Shown: piece by piece, positions 42,674 to 51,839 of the stretch
How positions within the stretch are numbered: the stretch's first letter is position 1
Layout of the letters: each line of letters starts with the position of its first letter
NCBI RefSeq assembly: GCF_009296315.1
Contig: NZ_WHLY01000002.1
Coordinates: 1,054,001-1,118,000, forward strand
Source: Salmonirosea aquatica
GTDB lineage: Bacteria > Bacteroidota > Bacteroidia > Cytophagales > Spirosomataceae
DNA: 64,000 bases
Direction of reading: 5' to 3'
Made by a program: the position numbers and the translations under genes
The notes under the pieces: model-generated
Told to the model about the DNA's origin: nothing
Databases searched by the model: none
The model's input: the letters and a program-made list of their open reading frames with translations, nothing else

Positions 42674-42708
42674 CAAAATTAGAGTATTTACAATTAATGT
42701 ACAAACAT
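42674..42708 (-). promoter_or_regulatory. marR-yceI promoter with internal operator
   Basis: On the minus strand TTTG (42708-42705), 20 nt, then TAATTTTG (42681-42674) is a full Bacteroidota promoter. Between the two boxes lies the palindrome TACA-ATTAA-TGTA (42689-42701), placed where a bound MarR dimer would block polymerase. Confidence 0.7.
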
Positions 42709-42817
42709 CAAATAAGAATATTTTTTTTCTTTGCGTCTGAATGGATCATGTAATCTTTTCATTACCACTCCACTCCGGAAAGGATGGAACTATAAAACTG
42801 AAATTTGCCAGCATCAA

Positions 42818-43399
42818 ATGATTACTCTCCTTACCCGCCCGCTCGTACTGGCTTCCAACTCACCCCGACGCCGTCAGCTTTTGCAGGAATGCGGGTTTGA
42901 GTTCACGACTGAGGTACGGCCCACGCGCGAAGAATTTCCTGCTTCCATGCCCGCCCAGCAGGTACCTGTCTATTTGGCCCAACAGAAGGCCGAATGCTTC
43001 CGGCACGATCATGACAACCGCCTGATCCTCTGCGCCGATACCATTGTGGTGCAAGATAACGTGATTCTCAATAAACCCAAACATACGCAGGAAGCCACCT
43101 CCATGCTTAGCCTGCTCTCCGGCGCCACCCATCGGGTTATTACAGGCGTTTGTCTGCTCGATGGCGATCGGTACACCACCGCTACTGATGTGGCAATGGT
43201 CACGTTCAGGCGGTTACAGGACCGGGAAATTGAACGGTACATCGAACAGTGTCGTCCTTATGACAAGGCGGGTGGCTACGGGATTCAGGAGTGGATTGGC
43301 ATGGTAGGGATCGAACGCATCGAGGGTTCCTATTACACCATCATGGGCCTACCTACCCACTTGGTTTATGACTTATTGAAACCTTATTTTGCGGAATAA
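42818..43399 (+). CDS. maf: Maf family nucleotide pyrophosphatase
   Basis: A 193-residue house-cleaning pyrophosphatase acting on non-canonical or modified nucleotides. Motifs: PLVLASNSPRRRQLLQECGF (SxSPRR), PTREEFPA (TxEE-type motif), LILCADTIVVQDNVILNKPK (ADT) and CRPYDKAGGYGIQEWIGMVG (YDKAGxYGIQ). The short internal insertion fits the YhdE-type. The start at 42818 (MITLLTRPLVLASNSPRRR) matches the family; the open frame upstream does not. No operon partner is obvious. Confidence 0.93.
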   Translation: MITLLTRPLVLASNSPRRRQLLQECGFEFTTEVRPTREEFPASMPAQQVPVYLAQQKAECFRHDHDNRLILCADTIVVQDNVILNKPKHTQEATSMLSLLSGATHRVITGVCLLDGDRYTTATDVAMVTFRRLQDREIERYIEQCRPYDKAGGYGIQEWIGMVGIERIEGSYYTIMGLPTHLVYDLLKPYFAE

Positions 43400-43457
43400 T
43401 ACCGAAGTCGTTTACGGCTCGTCAAGCGTTCAATTTTCCACTTACAATTAATTTCCC

Positions 43458-44942
43458 TTGTCCACACTTCCCAAGGTTTGTTACGAAATTTTCGTCCGCT
43501 CGTTCTGTGACTCCAACGGCGACGGCATCGGCGATCTGAACGGCATTGCTTCCAAACTTGACTACCTGCATGATCTGGGTGTGGAGGCCCTGTGGCTTAC
43601 GCCCATTCACCCATCCTCGACCTACCACAAATACGACGTACAGGATTATACTGCCATCGACCCCGAGTATGGCTCCCTCGACGATTTCCGGCGCTTGCTG
43701 GCTGGGGTACATCAGCGCGGCATGAAACTGTACATGGACCTGGTGGTCAACCATACGAGCGTTCACCATCCGTGGTTCGAGCAGGCGCGGCTCGACGCCA
43801 ATAGCCCCTACCGCAACTACTACTGGTGGATGACGCAGGACCGGATCGACGCCCTGGGCGTGGCCCAGCGCGAGCAAACCGCCGACGCCCACGAGATAAA
43901 TCCCTGGCATGCCAACCCCGGCGATCCGGAAAGGTACTACGCCATGTTCTGGAAGGGTATGCCCGACCTGAACTACGACTCCGAGGGCCTGCGGGAAGAT
44001 GTCTACGGAATTGTGCGTTACTGGCTTACGGAAGTGGGGGTAGACGGTTTCCGGCTCGACGCGGCGCGCCATATCTACCCCCCGTGGCTGCGGGAAAAAA
44101 ATATTGAATTTTGGGAAGAATTTGGTCAGGTGGTACGCCAGGCCAACCCGGATGCCTACACCGTGGGCGAAGTATGGGCCAAAGCAGAAGAGGTAGCCCC
44201 GTACTTCAAAGGCCTCAAAGCCAATTTTCACTTTGACCTGAGCTTCGCCATCCAGCGGATCATCGCCACGGGAAAAGATGCCGGACTGGTCGAGGCGCTG
44301 ATGCGCGACTACCGGCTGTTTGGCACGCACAATCCCGACTTCGTCGACGCCACCATGCTCACCAACCACGATCAGGTACGTATCGGTAGTGTGGCAGACG
44401 GCAATCTCGACAAGATGAAACTGGCGGCGGCTATGCTACTTACTCTCCCCGGCCAGCCGTACATCTATTATGGCGAAGAAATCGGCATGCTGGGCCGTAA
44501 GCCCGACGAGCGCATCCGCGAGCCCTTCCTGTGGACTGACCGCCGCGACGACCCCGATCGTCCGCGCTGGATCAAGCCCCTCTACTCGCGCCGGGCGGCG
44601 GTGCGGGCTGTATCTTTGCAGGTACCTGACCCCGATTCGCTCTTGAATCACTACAAGCGGTTGATTGCGTTACGAAAACAGCATCCGGCTTTGGCCCAAA
44701 TTGTTCGCCCAAATTTGCGTCCGGCCCTAGGTTATGACCGTAAAATTATTGCCTACTACCGTACGCATCCGACAGAACCTGTGCTGGTGATTCACAATAT
44801 TTCAGGTCGTACCAAGCTGATAAAATTCGGGGAAGAAGAATCCTCTTTCAACAGGATTCTTTTCCAGACCCAGGGTACCCCCACGCTTAGCGGCTCACGT
44901 CTTCGGCTGACTGCTTACAGTAGTATTGTTTTGGGAAAGTAA
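43458..44942 (+). CDS. GH13 alpha-amylase family enzyme (alpha-glucosidase/amylase type)
   Basis: A 494-residue alpha-glucan-active hydrolase or transferase. It starts at TTG (43458; the first codons read MSTLPKVCYEIFVRSFCDSN) with no ATG nearby that would keep the first barrel strand. Conserved regions: GVEALWLTPIHPS, LYMDLVVNHTSVHHPWF (region I), VDGFRLDAARHIYPPW (region II, nucleophile Asp), AYTVGEVWAKAEE (region III, acid Glu) and TMLTNHDQVRIGS (region IV). GQPYIYYGEEIGMLGRKPDE follows. There is no signal peptide, so it is probably cytoplasmic and could degrade maltodextrin or glycogen fragments made by the glgE block. Trehalose synthase is less likely from the region II context. Confidence 0.88.
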   Translation: MSTLPKVCYEIFVRSFCDSNGDGIGDLNGIASKLDYLHDLGVEALWLTPIHPSSTYHKYDVQDYTAIDPEYGSLDDFRRLLAGVHQRGMKLYMDLVVNHTSVHHPWFEQARLDANSPYRNYYWWMTQDRIDALGVAQREQTADAHEINPWHANPGDPERYYAMFWKGMPDLNYDSEGLREDVYGIVRYWLTEVGVDGFRLDAARHIYPPWLREKNIEFWEEFGQVVRQANPDAYTVGEVWAKAEEVAPYFKGLKANFHFDLSFAIQRIIATGKDAGLVEALMRDYRLFGTHNPDFVDATMLTNHDQVRIGSVADGNLDKMKLAAAMLLTLPGQPYIYYGEEIGMLGRKPDERIREPFLWTDRRDDPDRPRWIKPLYSRRAAVRAVSLQVPDPDSLLNHYKRLIALRKQHPALAQIVRPNLRPALGYDRKIIAYYRTHPTEPVLVIHNISGRTKLIKFGEEESSFNRILFQTQGTPTLSGSRLRLTAYSSIVLGK

Positions 44943-44943
44943 A

Positions 44944-44967
44944 ATGTGGTACGGGCATCCTGCCCGT
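44944..44967 (+). repeat. REP-like palindromic element, copy 2
   Basis: ATGTGGTACGGGC-ATCC-TGCCCGT begins one base after the stop of the GH13 gene. It matches the minus-strand reading of 32213-32236 except for two positions. Confidence 0.5.
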
Positions 44968-45123
44968 CTGACCAAGGCGTGGCCAAAGTACAGCGACACA
45001 CATTGCCATGATGCAAGATGTACAGTATGCAGAGATAGGGGAAATTTAAAAGAGCCATACCTCAGCTTTTGACAAAATTTCCGGGATAAACCATTAATTT
45101 GGAGGATCTTTTCCACCGCGTAC

Positions 45124-45921
45124 ATGCTCCCTGAAACCCCGATGGAAACTTGCCCCAACTGTTCTGTTCCTCTTAACGAAGATTTTCGGTATTGCCCGGC
45201 CTGCGGACAAACCACCTATCTGCACCGCTTCAATTTGGGTCACATTGGCCATGAGGCTTTTCATGCCCTCACGCATGCCGACAAGGGTATCCTACATCTG
45301 TTGAAGAATCTCACGCTCCGGCCCGGCCTCGTAGCGCGGGAATACATTCTGGAAGGCAAGCGCAAACGCTATTTCAATCCTTTTACGTTTTTGGTGATTG
45401 TGTTGGGACTCAGCGTCTTTGTCAATTCGGTTTTCAAGCCTTATGAGCGTAACATCAGCCCCCAATCCCCGCAGACCGAAACCCACGGAACGGCGCCAAC
45501 GGCGGCCGAGTTGAGAAAAGAACGCTCACGCAATGTCTCACACTTTCTGGACAAACGCGCCAACCTGGTGGCCTTTGCGGCCATTCCACTTTTTGCTTTG
45601 GCTTTCTGGCTCTTCTTTCGGCGCTCGGGTGTCAACTACGCCGAACATCTGGTGGCCAACGTGTTTTTTGCGGGGTACTTTCAGCTGTTTGCCACAGTCA
45701 TCACGTTGGTACTCTCGCTGTTCAATCGCTACCTCTCCACCCTCAACGAACAACAACTCCTTTTCCAGCTCATCTACCTACCCATTGCCTACTACCAATT
45801 CATGGGTTTGGGCCGCTGGACGGGGTACCTGAAATCACTCCTGGCTACCCTGCTGGCGCTGGCAGTCTGGATCGCTTTTTCCACCAGTATCATTAGTTTG
45901 TATATCGGCTGGGGTAGGTGA
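45124..45921 (+). CDS. DUF3667 family zinc-ribbon membrane protein
   Basis: A 265-residue protein. The N-terminal zinc ribbon is ETCPNCSVPLNEDFRYCPAC (two CxxC pairs), followed by GQTTYLHRFNLGHIGHEAFH. NLTLRPGLVAREYILEGKRK then RYFNPFTFLVIVLGLSVFVN, the DUF3667 core with the first helix, come next. Four further hydrophobic segments follow (about 140-160, 170-200, 205-225, 235-262). Function unknown; members are common in Bacteroidota. The ATG at 45142 is an alternative start six codons later. Confidence 0.85.
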   Translation: MLPETPMETCPNCSVPLNEDFRYCPACGQTTYLHRFNLGHIGHEAFHALTHADKGILHLLKNLTLRPGLVAREYILEGKRKRYFNPFTFLVIVLGLSVFVNSVFKPYERNISPQSPQTETHGTAPTAAELRKERSRNVSHFLDKRANLVAFAAIPLFALAFWLFFRRSGVNYAEHLVANVFFAGYFQLFATVITLVLSLFNRYLSTLNEQQLLFQLIYLPIAYYQFMGLGRWTGYLKSLLATLLALAVWIAFSTSIISLYIGWGR

Positions 45922-46234
45922 ACTACAGACACGCACCTCCACCTGAATCTGTTGGAGAATCCGTCAACCGATTAGGAGCTGATTTGAATGTCAGGTGTTT
46001 CCACCTGACACCACTGAAAAGGCAGCGTTACAACAAAACCAGCAGTAGTGTTGCTGTGATTGTCCGGGTATATGAAATGCTACTAATTTCTTAGAACGTT
46101 GGTCAATATGTTTGGTATTCACTATAAAAAATGGGTACAGTCGCTATTTAGTAGTATAAATCCCAGCCCCTGACATTTCATCGCTAACCATTTCTCCGTA
46201 CTATTGCTCTTCTAAAAAGCCTCCTAAAACCCTT
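45922..46234. other. Intergenic region
   Basis: About 310 bp. A small perfect hairpin (TCAGGTG-TTTC-CACCTGA, near 45991-46008) is present but lacks a T-tail. The AT-rich right half should hold the promoter of the SMP-30 gene. No gene or RNA is recognised. Confidence 0.45.
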
Positions 46235-47242
46235 ATGAAAACCTATATTACCCTATCGCTTCTGCTCACCTACCTCACGATGCGCGCCCAACCTACCTAC
46301 CCTACCCTCGGCAAAGTACAGTATGACGACCCACGCCTGGAAAAACTGATTCCCAAAACCAGCCAACTGGAAGTACTGGCGTCGGGCTTTGTGTGGTCGG
46401 AAGGGCCGGTCTGGATCAAAGACGGGGGGTACCTTTTGTTCTCGGATGTTCCGGCCAATACGGTATACCGATGGAGCGAAAAGGATGGACTTTCGGAATT
46501 TCTGAAACCCTCGGGCTATACGGGCCGGGGTACCTACGGCGACGAGCCCGGCAGCAACGGCCTCACCATCGACCGGCAGGGCAGGCTCATCAGCTGCGAG
46601 CACGGCGACCGGCGGGTGTCGGCCATGCCGCTGACAGGCGGCGGCAAAATCACCCTGGCCGACCGGTACGAAGGCAAGCGCTTCAACAGCCCCAACGACG
46701 TGGTGCAACACGCGGGCAACGGTAGTTACTACTTCACCGACCCGCCCTACGGCATGCCCCAGAAAGAGAAAGACCCCACGCGGGAAATACCTGAATTCGG
46801 CGTGTACCGCATTGCGCCCGATGGAAAGGTCACGCGGGTAATCGCTGATCTGACCCGCCCGAACGGCCTGGCCTTCTCTCCTGACGGGGGTACCTTATAC
46901 GTCGCCCAGTCTGATCCGGATAAGGCCATCTTGATGGCTTATCCCGTTAAAAGTGACGGAAATCTGGGCAAGGGGAAACTTTTGTACGACGCGACCCCAT
47001 TGGTAAAGAAAGGATTACAGGGATTGCCCGACGGCCTGAAAGTAGACAAAGCGGGGAACATCTGGACCACCGGGCCGGGCGGCGTGCTGATTTTAAGCCC
47101 CGAGGGCACCCTTCTGGGCCGGATCGAAACCGGGCAAGCCACCGCCAACTGTGCCTGGGGCGATGACGGTTCTATTCTGTACATTACGGCCGACAGCTAC
47201 TTATGTCGGATCAAAACCAGTACGATGGGTGCGGGATGGTAG
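46235..47242 (+). CDS. SMP-30/gluconolactonase/LRE family protein
   Basis: A 335-residue exported six-bladed propeller lactonase with signal peptide MKTYITLSLLLTYLTMRAQP. Family marks are EVLASGFVWSEGPVWIKDGG (metal-ligand Glu), LLFSDVPANTVYRWSEKDGL, NGLTIDRQGRLISCEHGDRR, RFNSPNDVVQHAGNGSYYFT (Asn ligand), DPPYGMP, LTRPNGLAFSPDGGTLYVAQ and GLPDGLKVDKAGNIWTTGPG (Asp ligand). It hydrolyses sugar lactones or related esters; the exact substrate is unknown. It is upstream of mrdA on the same strand (187 bp), but functionally unrelated. Confidence 0.92.
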   Translation: MKTYITLSLLLTYLTMRAQPTYPTLGKVQYDDPRLEKLIPKTSQLEVLASGFVWSEGPVWIKDGGYLLFSDVPANTVYRWSEKDGLSEFLKPSGYTGRGTYGDEPGSNGLTIDRQGRLISCEHGDRRVSAMPLTGGGKITLADRYEGKRFNSPNDVVQHAGNGSYYFTDPPYGMPQKEKDPTREIPEFGVYRIAPDGKVTRVIADLTRPNGLAFSPDGGTLYVAQSDPDKAILMAYPVKSDGNLGKGKLLYDATPLVKKGLQGLPDGLKVDKAGNIWTTGPGGVLILSPEGTLLGRIETGQATANCAWGDDGSILYITADSYLCRIKTSTMGAGW

Positions 47243-47429
47243 ATTTTGGCAGTAAACCCGGGAGTCCACGAGTTGATAAGGAGGCTTTGCGGGTACCCTG
47301 ATTTTGTACCTACCCCTTCAAATGGCTACTACCGCAAAATCCAAACTTTCAACGCGCTACCTGCTTTGATTTGTAGCTTTTTTTGATGAACTTCGCGGGA
47401 AATCGTGGGGGTAGGCTATATACAATAGA

Positions 47430-49370
47430 ATGTTAGACAATCGTCGTTTCGTAATCAGTGCTTTTTTTGGAATTATAGGCTTTGCCTACTTGTTCCGGCT
47501 CTTTTATCTGCAAGTGCTAGACGACAGTTACTCGATCGAGTCATCGAGCAACTCCATCAAGCGGGTTATGGAGGTACCCTTCCGGGGACAGATCTACGAC
47601 CGGAACGGCAAGCTGATGGTGTTTAATACGCCTGTATATGACCTGCTGGTGACTCCCTACAAGGCCAAAGTACAGGATACGCTTACCTTTTGCAATCTAC
47701 TCGGCATCCAACGCACTACCTTCGACAGCTTGATGAAGGCAGCGGCCAGCTACTCCCGGATGAAACCCTCGATGTTTCTGCGGCAGCTTTCGCGAGAGGA
47801 TTTCGCCCGGATCCAGGACATCATGGTGGACTATCCCGGCTTCGAGTTTTCCAAGAGCTCCATGCGTACCTACCTGGCTCCCACGATGGCCAATTCGTTG
47901 GGCTATGTCAGTGAGATTACCAAAGGACAGCTCGAAAAGCAAGAAGGCTTTTATTACCAGCAGGGCGATTATGTGGGCCAAAGCGGCCTGGAAATTTTCT
48001 ATGAGGAACAGCTCCGGGGGCAGCGCGGCGTTAAATTCGTGATGCAGAATGTAAACGGCGTAGCCAAGGGTTCGTGGAAAGACGGCGCCCTCGATACCAT
48101 GGCTGTGGCGGGCCAGAACCTCTACACGGGCATCGACTTCGATCTGCAGCAATATGCCGACAGTCTGATGGTCAACAAGGTAGGTAGTGTGGTGGCTATC
48201 GAGCCCAGCACCGGGCAGATTCTGGCGATTGTTTCCGCACCCAGCTACGATCCCCGGAAATTGGCCAGCCGCCATTTTTCTGACAACTACCGCGAACTCG
48301 CCAAGAATCCCTATAAACCGCTCTTTAACCGCCCGGTAATGGCCAGTTATCGTCCGGGATCTACCTTTAAAGTCATTCAGGCCCTGACGGGGCTCCAGAC
48401 GGGTGCCATTTCGCCCTCCACGGCATTCAGCCATGCGGGGGTACCTATGAAGTGCCACGGTGGCGGGCATGGCAACAGCGTTCCGCAAGCGGTGCAACAC
48501 TCCTGCAATCCTTATTTTTACCGGGTATTCCAGAGTATTCTTTACCACAACGATCTGAGCAATACCTACGAGGCATCGCGGGCGGGACTCAAAGTATGGC
48601 ACGATCAGGTAGAAAAATTCGGCATAGGAACGCGGTTAGGGGTCGATTTGCCCAGCGAATATAAGGGTAGCCTGCCCGATGTTGAGTATTACGACAAAGT
48701 GTATGGCGAAAAGCGCTGGAAATTTTCCAATGTTTATTCTCTTTCTATTGGCGAAGGCGAACTTTTGATTACCCCACTGAAAATGGCCAACGTGGCGGCT
48801 ATTGTCGCCAACCGGGGCTATTATTATACGCCCCACATTGTGAGTGGCATTGGCAAAAAAGACAATCCGCTGCCCGAATATACTGTCCGCCACGAAACAG
48901 GCGTCGACCGCCGGCATTTTGATACGGTAATCCCCGGCATGATCGGGGCCGTGGAGGCAGGTACCGTGATGCGGCTGGCTAAAATTGCCGATATCCAGAT
49001 CGCCGGCAAAACGGGTACCTCCCAAAATAAAAAAGGCCGCGATCATTCGATTTTCATTGCCTTTGCCCCAGCCGACAATCCCAAAATTGCCATTGCCGTT
49101 TTTGTAGAAAACGGCAAGTGGGGAGGTACAGCGGCGGCCCCCGTCGCCAACCTGGTAATCGAACGGTACCTGAAAGGAAAAACCGAAAACAAAGCACTGG
49201 AAAACTACGTCCTGCACGAAAACTACCTACCTTACACCGTATTTCCAGCGCCTAAGAAGCCTGTCATTGTGGATACGGTCAAGAAAAAGGAAATCCTCAA
49301 CCCTTTGGCCGAGAAGAAGCCAACATCGGCACCTAAAGAAAAAGCCCCGGCTACCTCATCGGGCAAATAA
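47430..49370 (+). CDS. mrdA: Penicillin-binding protein 2
   Basis: The transpeptidase of the elongation machinery, anchored in the inner membrane with its catalytic domain in the periplasm. 646 residues, with an N-terminal helix (VISAFFGIIGFAYLFRLFYL) and then the pedestal domain. The three active-site motifs are SYRPGSTFKVIQALTGLQ (SxxK), VPQAVQHSCNPYFYRVF (SxN) and IAGKTGTSQNKKGRDHS (KTG). The C-terminal 40 residues are Lys/Pro-rich. Its partner rodA follows 59 bp later. mreBCD are not immediately upstream, unlike in many relatives. Confidence 0.96.
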   Translation: MLDNRRFVISAFFGIIGFAYLFRLFYLQVLDDSYSIESSSNSIKRVMEVPFRGQIYDRNGKLMVFNTPVYDLLVTPYKAKVQDTLTFCNLLGIQRTTFDSLMKAAASYSRMKPSMFLRQLSREDFARIQDIMVDYPGFEFSKSSMRTYLAPTMANSLGYVSEITKGQLEKQEGFYYQQGDYVGQSGLEIFYEEQLRGQRGVKFVMQNVNGVAKGSWKDGALDTMAVAGQNLYTGIDFDLQQYADSLMVNKVGSVVAIEPSTGQILAIVSAPSYDPRKLASRHFSDNYRELAKNPYKPLFNRPVMASYRPGSTFKVIQALTGLQTGAISPSTAFSHAGVPMKCHGGGHGNSVPQAVQHSCNPYFYRVFQSILYHNDLSNTYEASRAGLKVWHDQVEKFGIGTRLGVDLPSEYKGSLPDVEYYDKVYGEKRWKFSNVYSLSIGEGELLITPLKMANVAAIVANRGYYYTPHIVSGIGKKDNPLPEYTVRHETGVDRRHFDTVIPGMIGAVEAGTVMRLAKIADIQIAGKTGTSQNKKGRDHSIFIAFAPADNPKIAIAVFVENGKWGGTAAAPVANLVIERYLKGKTENKALENYVLHENYLPYTVFPAPKKPVIVDTVKKKEILNPLAEKKPTSAPKEKAPATSSGK

Positions 49371-49429
49371 TTTTATTAAATAATTTTTTGAAAGCTAATG
49401 GCTAACGGCTATTGGCTAATAGCTCTCAC
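49371..49429. other. Spacer between mrdA and rodA with GGCTAA-type repeats
   Basis: Tandem-like GCTAATGGCTAACGGCTATTGGCTAATAGCT sub-units (GCTAATG, GCTAACG, GCTATTG, GCTAATAG at about 49394-49423) form a weak imperfect hairpin. Such sequences recur between genes in some Bacteroidota. No protein is encoded. Confidence 0.4.
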
Positions 49430-50718
49430 ATGGCTTCCCGCAATAACGATAACTTAACGCAAAACCTCGACTGGGTAGCGGTGCTGATCTATATACTGTG
49501 TGTATTGATCGGCTGGTTCAACATCTACGCAGCGGTATATAGCCCCGAAGTGCCGACCAGCATATTCGACCTGTCGAACAGGGCGGGGGTTCAGATGATG
49601 TGGATCGGTACCACGGTGTTGTTGATTATTTGTATTCTGGTCATTGATTACAAATTTTACGACACGTTTGCCTTTATTATTTATGGCTTTTTCGTGCTGT
49701 TGCTGGTAGCGGTGCTCTTTGCGGGAAGCGAAATCAACGGCTCCCGTTCGTGGATCAAGATTGGTACCTTTTCGTTGCAACCCGCCGAATTTGCCAAGCT
49801 GGCCACCAGCCTGGCGCTGGCCAAGTACCTGAGCGACCCGGCCGTAAATCTGACCCGCTACTGGAAGGATTACCTACCTATCGGTGCCATCATCCTACTG
49901 CCCTCCTTACTCATTCTGCTTTCCAACGAAACGGGCTCCATGCTGGTGTTTGCATCGTTTGCCATCATGCTGTACCGCGAAGGTATGCCGGGCTATATAC
50001 CCGCCATTGGTATCATTATGGTCATACTGGTGATCATGACGCTGCTTTTTGTGAAATGGTACATTGCCCTCGGAATTGTGGTGGCAGCCCTTCTTTTCTG
50101 GTGGCTGATGCCCAAATCCTCCCGGCGCAGGGGGGTACCATGGCTACCGTCGTGGTAGCCGGGCTGATGATTGCCGTGGTATTCGGGGTCGATTTTTTCA
50201 TTAATAATGTACTGCAGAAGCACCAACGGAGCCGCATCGTGGTGTTGGTCGATCCTTATTCTGACCCCCGTGGCGCGGGCTGGAACGTCATTCAGTCCAA
50301 GATTGCCATTGGCTCGGGTCGGCTGACCGGCAAGGGTTTTCTGGAAGGTACCCAGACTAAATTCGACTTCGTGCCCGAGCAAAGTACCGACTTCATTTTC
50401 TGCACCGTGGGCGAAGAACACGGCTTCATCGGCAGTCTGGTGGTGGTGTGCCTGTTTGTGGGACTTATCCTGCGGCTCATCGTGTTGGCCGAGCGACAGC
50501 GAACGCGCTTCGCGCGGGTATATGGTTACTGCGTGGCGGGAATCATCTTTTTCCACTTTATGGTCAACATCGGCATGACCATCGGCCTCATGCCCGTAAT
50601 CGGTATCCCCCTGCCTTTTTTTAGTTACGGGGGCTCTTCTCTGTGGTCGTTTTCCATCCTTTTGTTTATCTTTCTAAAAATCGATTCGCAGCGGCCTTTC
50701 ACCTTATCCCGAACCTAG
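49430..50718 (+). CDS. rodA: rodA, rod-shape-determining SEDS glycosyltransferase, frameshifted
   Basis: The SEDS peptidoglycan polymerase that works with PBP2. It begins MASRNNDNLTQNLDWVAVLI at 49430. The first frame runs to a TAG at 50158 and the second takes over at about 50130 to 50718. One extra G in the run of six G's at 50130-50135 would join them into 429 residues (...RRRGGTMATVVVAGLM...). Part 1 has GSEINGSRSWIKIGTFSLQP and AEFAKLATSLALAKYLSD; part 2 has NVIQSKIAIGSGRLTGKGFL, FVPEQSTDFIFCTVGEEHGF and GIPLPFFSYGGSSLWSFSIL. The gene is normally essential, so a base-calling error or slippage is more likely than true loss. Confidence 0.9.
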
Positions 50719-50720
50719 GT

Positions 50721-51743
50721 ATGGCGCTCATCAGCAAGAAGAAGGTACCCTACCCTATCAATTCGGACCTCCGTGGTTACCTGGTCAAGTACCAGCGGGA
50801 GGTACCTTTGAGCATTCACTATTCTGATTTGCTGCGCTTTTCCAATGCTATTTCGCTTTACGATCCCAAAGGAAACGACACCCTCTGGATTTCGGTTTTC
50901 TACGATCCGGGTGATACCGCCGAGATTTTCCAGGCCCTGAAAACCATTTATGCACACTTGAAAGTAGACGGTGACCTGTCGATTCTCAAACACCTGTCCG
51001 TAGATCGGGTGGATCTGTGCACTTACGGTAACACCCGTCCGTTTCGTATCCGGATCGTGAATCAGATCAACGACAATTTCGATTATTTTTACATCAAACA
51101 CGCCGATGCTTCGCGGGTTTACGGGCTGGAACTGGAAGATATTTTCTCGCCCAATCAGGTGAGCTACATGACCAACGGCGCTTCGCTGGTAGAGGAACAC
51201 ATTGCCGGTATTCCAGGCGATGTGTTCATTAAGACCCACTTATCCGACCCCTACCTGAATCCCATTCGTCTGTGTAAAGAGTTTGTCAAGTTCAACGAGC
51301 GGTGCTTCGTGCGGCTGTTGGGAGACATGCATTCGAGCAATTTCGTGGTCGACATCACGCCAGACTTTGAAGAGATTTACTACCGTTTCCGCGCCATTGA
51401 CTTCGATCAGCAATCGTATGAAGGAAAAAAAACGGTGTACATGCCCCAGTACTTCAAACAGAACAATGTGATCGTCGAGCTGGGGATGCGATACATGACC
51501 ACCGAGAGCGTCCGGCAGTACCAGATGGAAGAGCGCTCCCAGATTGCCACCCGCATGCGTATCGAAAAATCGCGGGCCACGGACATTATGGACGTAATGG
51601 CAGACGACACGATTTCTACTTCTGAGTACGTGAATCTCCTGCGTCGTAACCTCGCCCGGCACTATCAATATCAGGCTTTTATGGAGTGTCAGACCATGGG
51701 TCAGATCGTCCGCACCAGTCTGCGGCTACTTTCGGCGCATTAG
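50721..51743 (+). CDS. Conserved protein with kinase-like motifs, in the mrdA-rodA operon
   Basis: A 340-residue soluble protein starting MALISKKKVPYPINSDLRGY two bases after the rodA stop, so it is translationally linked to it. I do not recognise a named family. Two motifs suggest the aminoglycoside-phosphotransferase/protein-kinase fold: RLLGDMHSSNFVV with Asp202 and Asn207 (catalytic loop, cf. HGDxHxxN) and RAIDFDQQ with Asp227-Phe228-Asp229 (DFG-equivalent). IAGIPGDVFIKTHLSDPYLN lies before them and could hold the Lys of the N-lobe (FIKTH). No signal peptide or membrane segment is seen. A role in regulating the elongasome is inference from position only. Confidence 0.75.
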   Translation: MALISKKKVPYPINSDLRGYLVKYQREVPLSIHYSDLLRFSNAISLYDPKGNDTLWISVFYDPGDTAEIFQALKTIYAHLKVDGDLSILKHLSVDRVDLCTYGNTRPFRIRIVNQINDNFDYFYIKHADASRVYGLELEDIFSPNQVSYMTNGASLVEEHIAGIPGDVFIKTHLSDPYLNPIRLCKEFVKFNERCFVRLLGDMHSSNFVVDITPDFEEIYYRFRAIDFDQQSYEGKKTVYMPQYFKQNNVIVELGMRYMTTESVRQYQMEERSQIATRMRIEKSRATDIMDVMADDTISTSEYVNLLRRNLARHYQYQAFMECQTMGQIVRTSLRLLSAH

Positions 51744-51774
51744 AGTATTGAGGCACTCAGGGGCAGAGCAGCTG

Positions 51775-51820
51775 AGGCACAAAGTGAAGATTTTAAGAAA
51801 GCACCTTTCACTTTGTGCCT
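51775..51820. terminator. Long hairpin after the kinase-like gene
   Basis: AGGCACAAAGTGAA and TTCACTTTGTGCCT (14-bp perfect stem) are separated by 18 bases, between convergent genes. It has no clean T-tract, so termination is probable but not certain. Confidence 0.5.
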
Positions 51821-51839
51821 CTGTCTCTATAAACACAAC

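Noticed and set aside
43422-44369. Long minus-strand open frame (315 codons) opposite the GH13 gene
   Set aside because: No recognisable domain, and it mirrors a gene with all four GH13 regions.
49750-50130. Plus-strand frame preceding the second half of rodA
   Set aside because: Only the part after about 50130 reads as RodA; the upstream part is a shadow of the first rodA frame.
50095-50140. Programmed ribosomal frameshift in rodA
   Set aside because: The zero-frame codons CGC AGG GGG GTA do not form a standard X-XXY-YYZ slippery heptamer, and no downstream pseudoknot was evident. Indel or slippage at the G-run is simpler.
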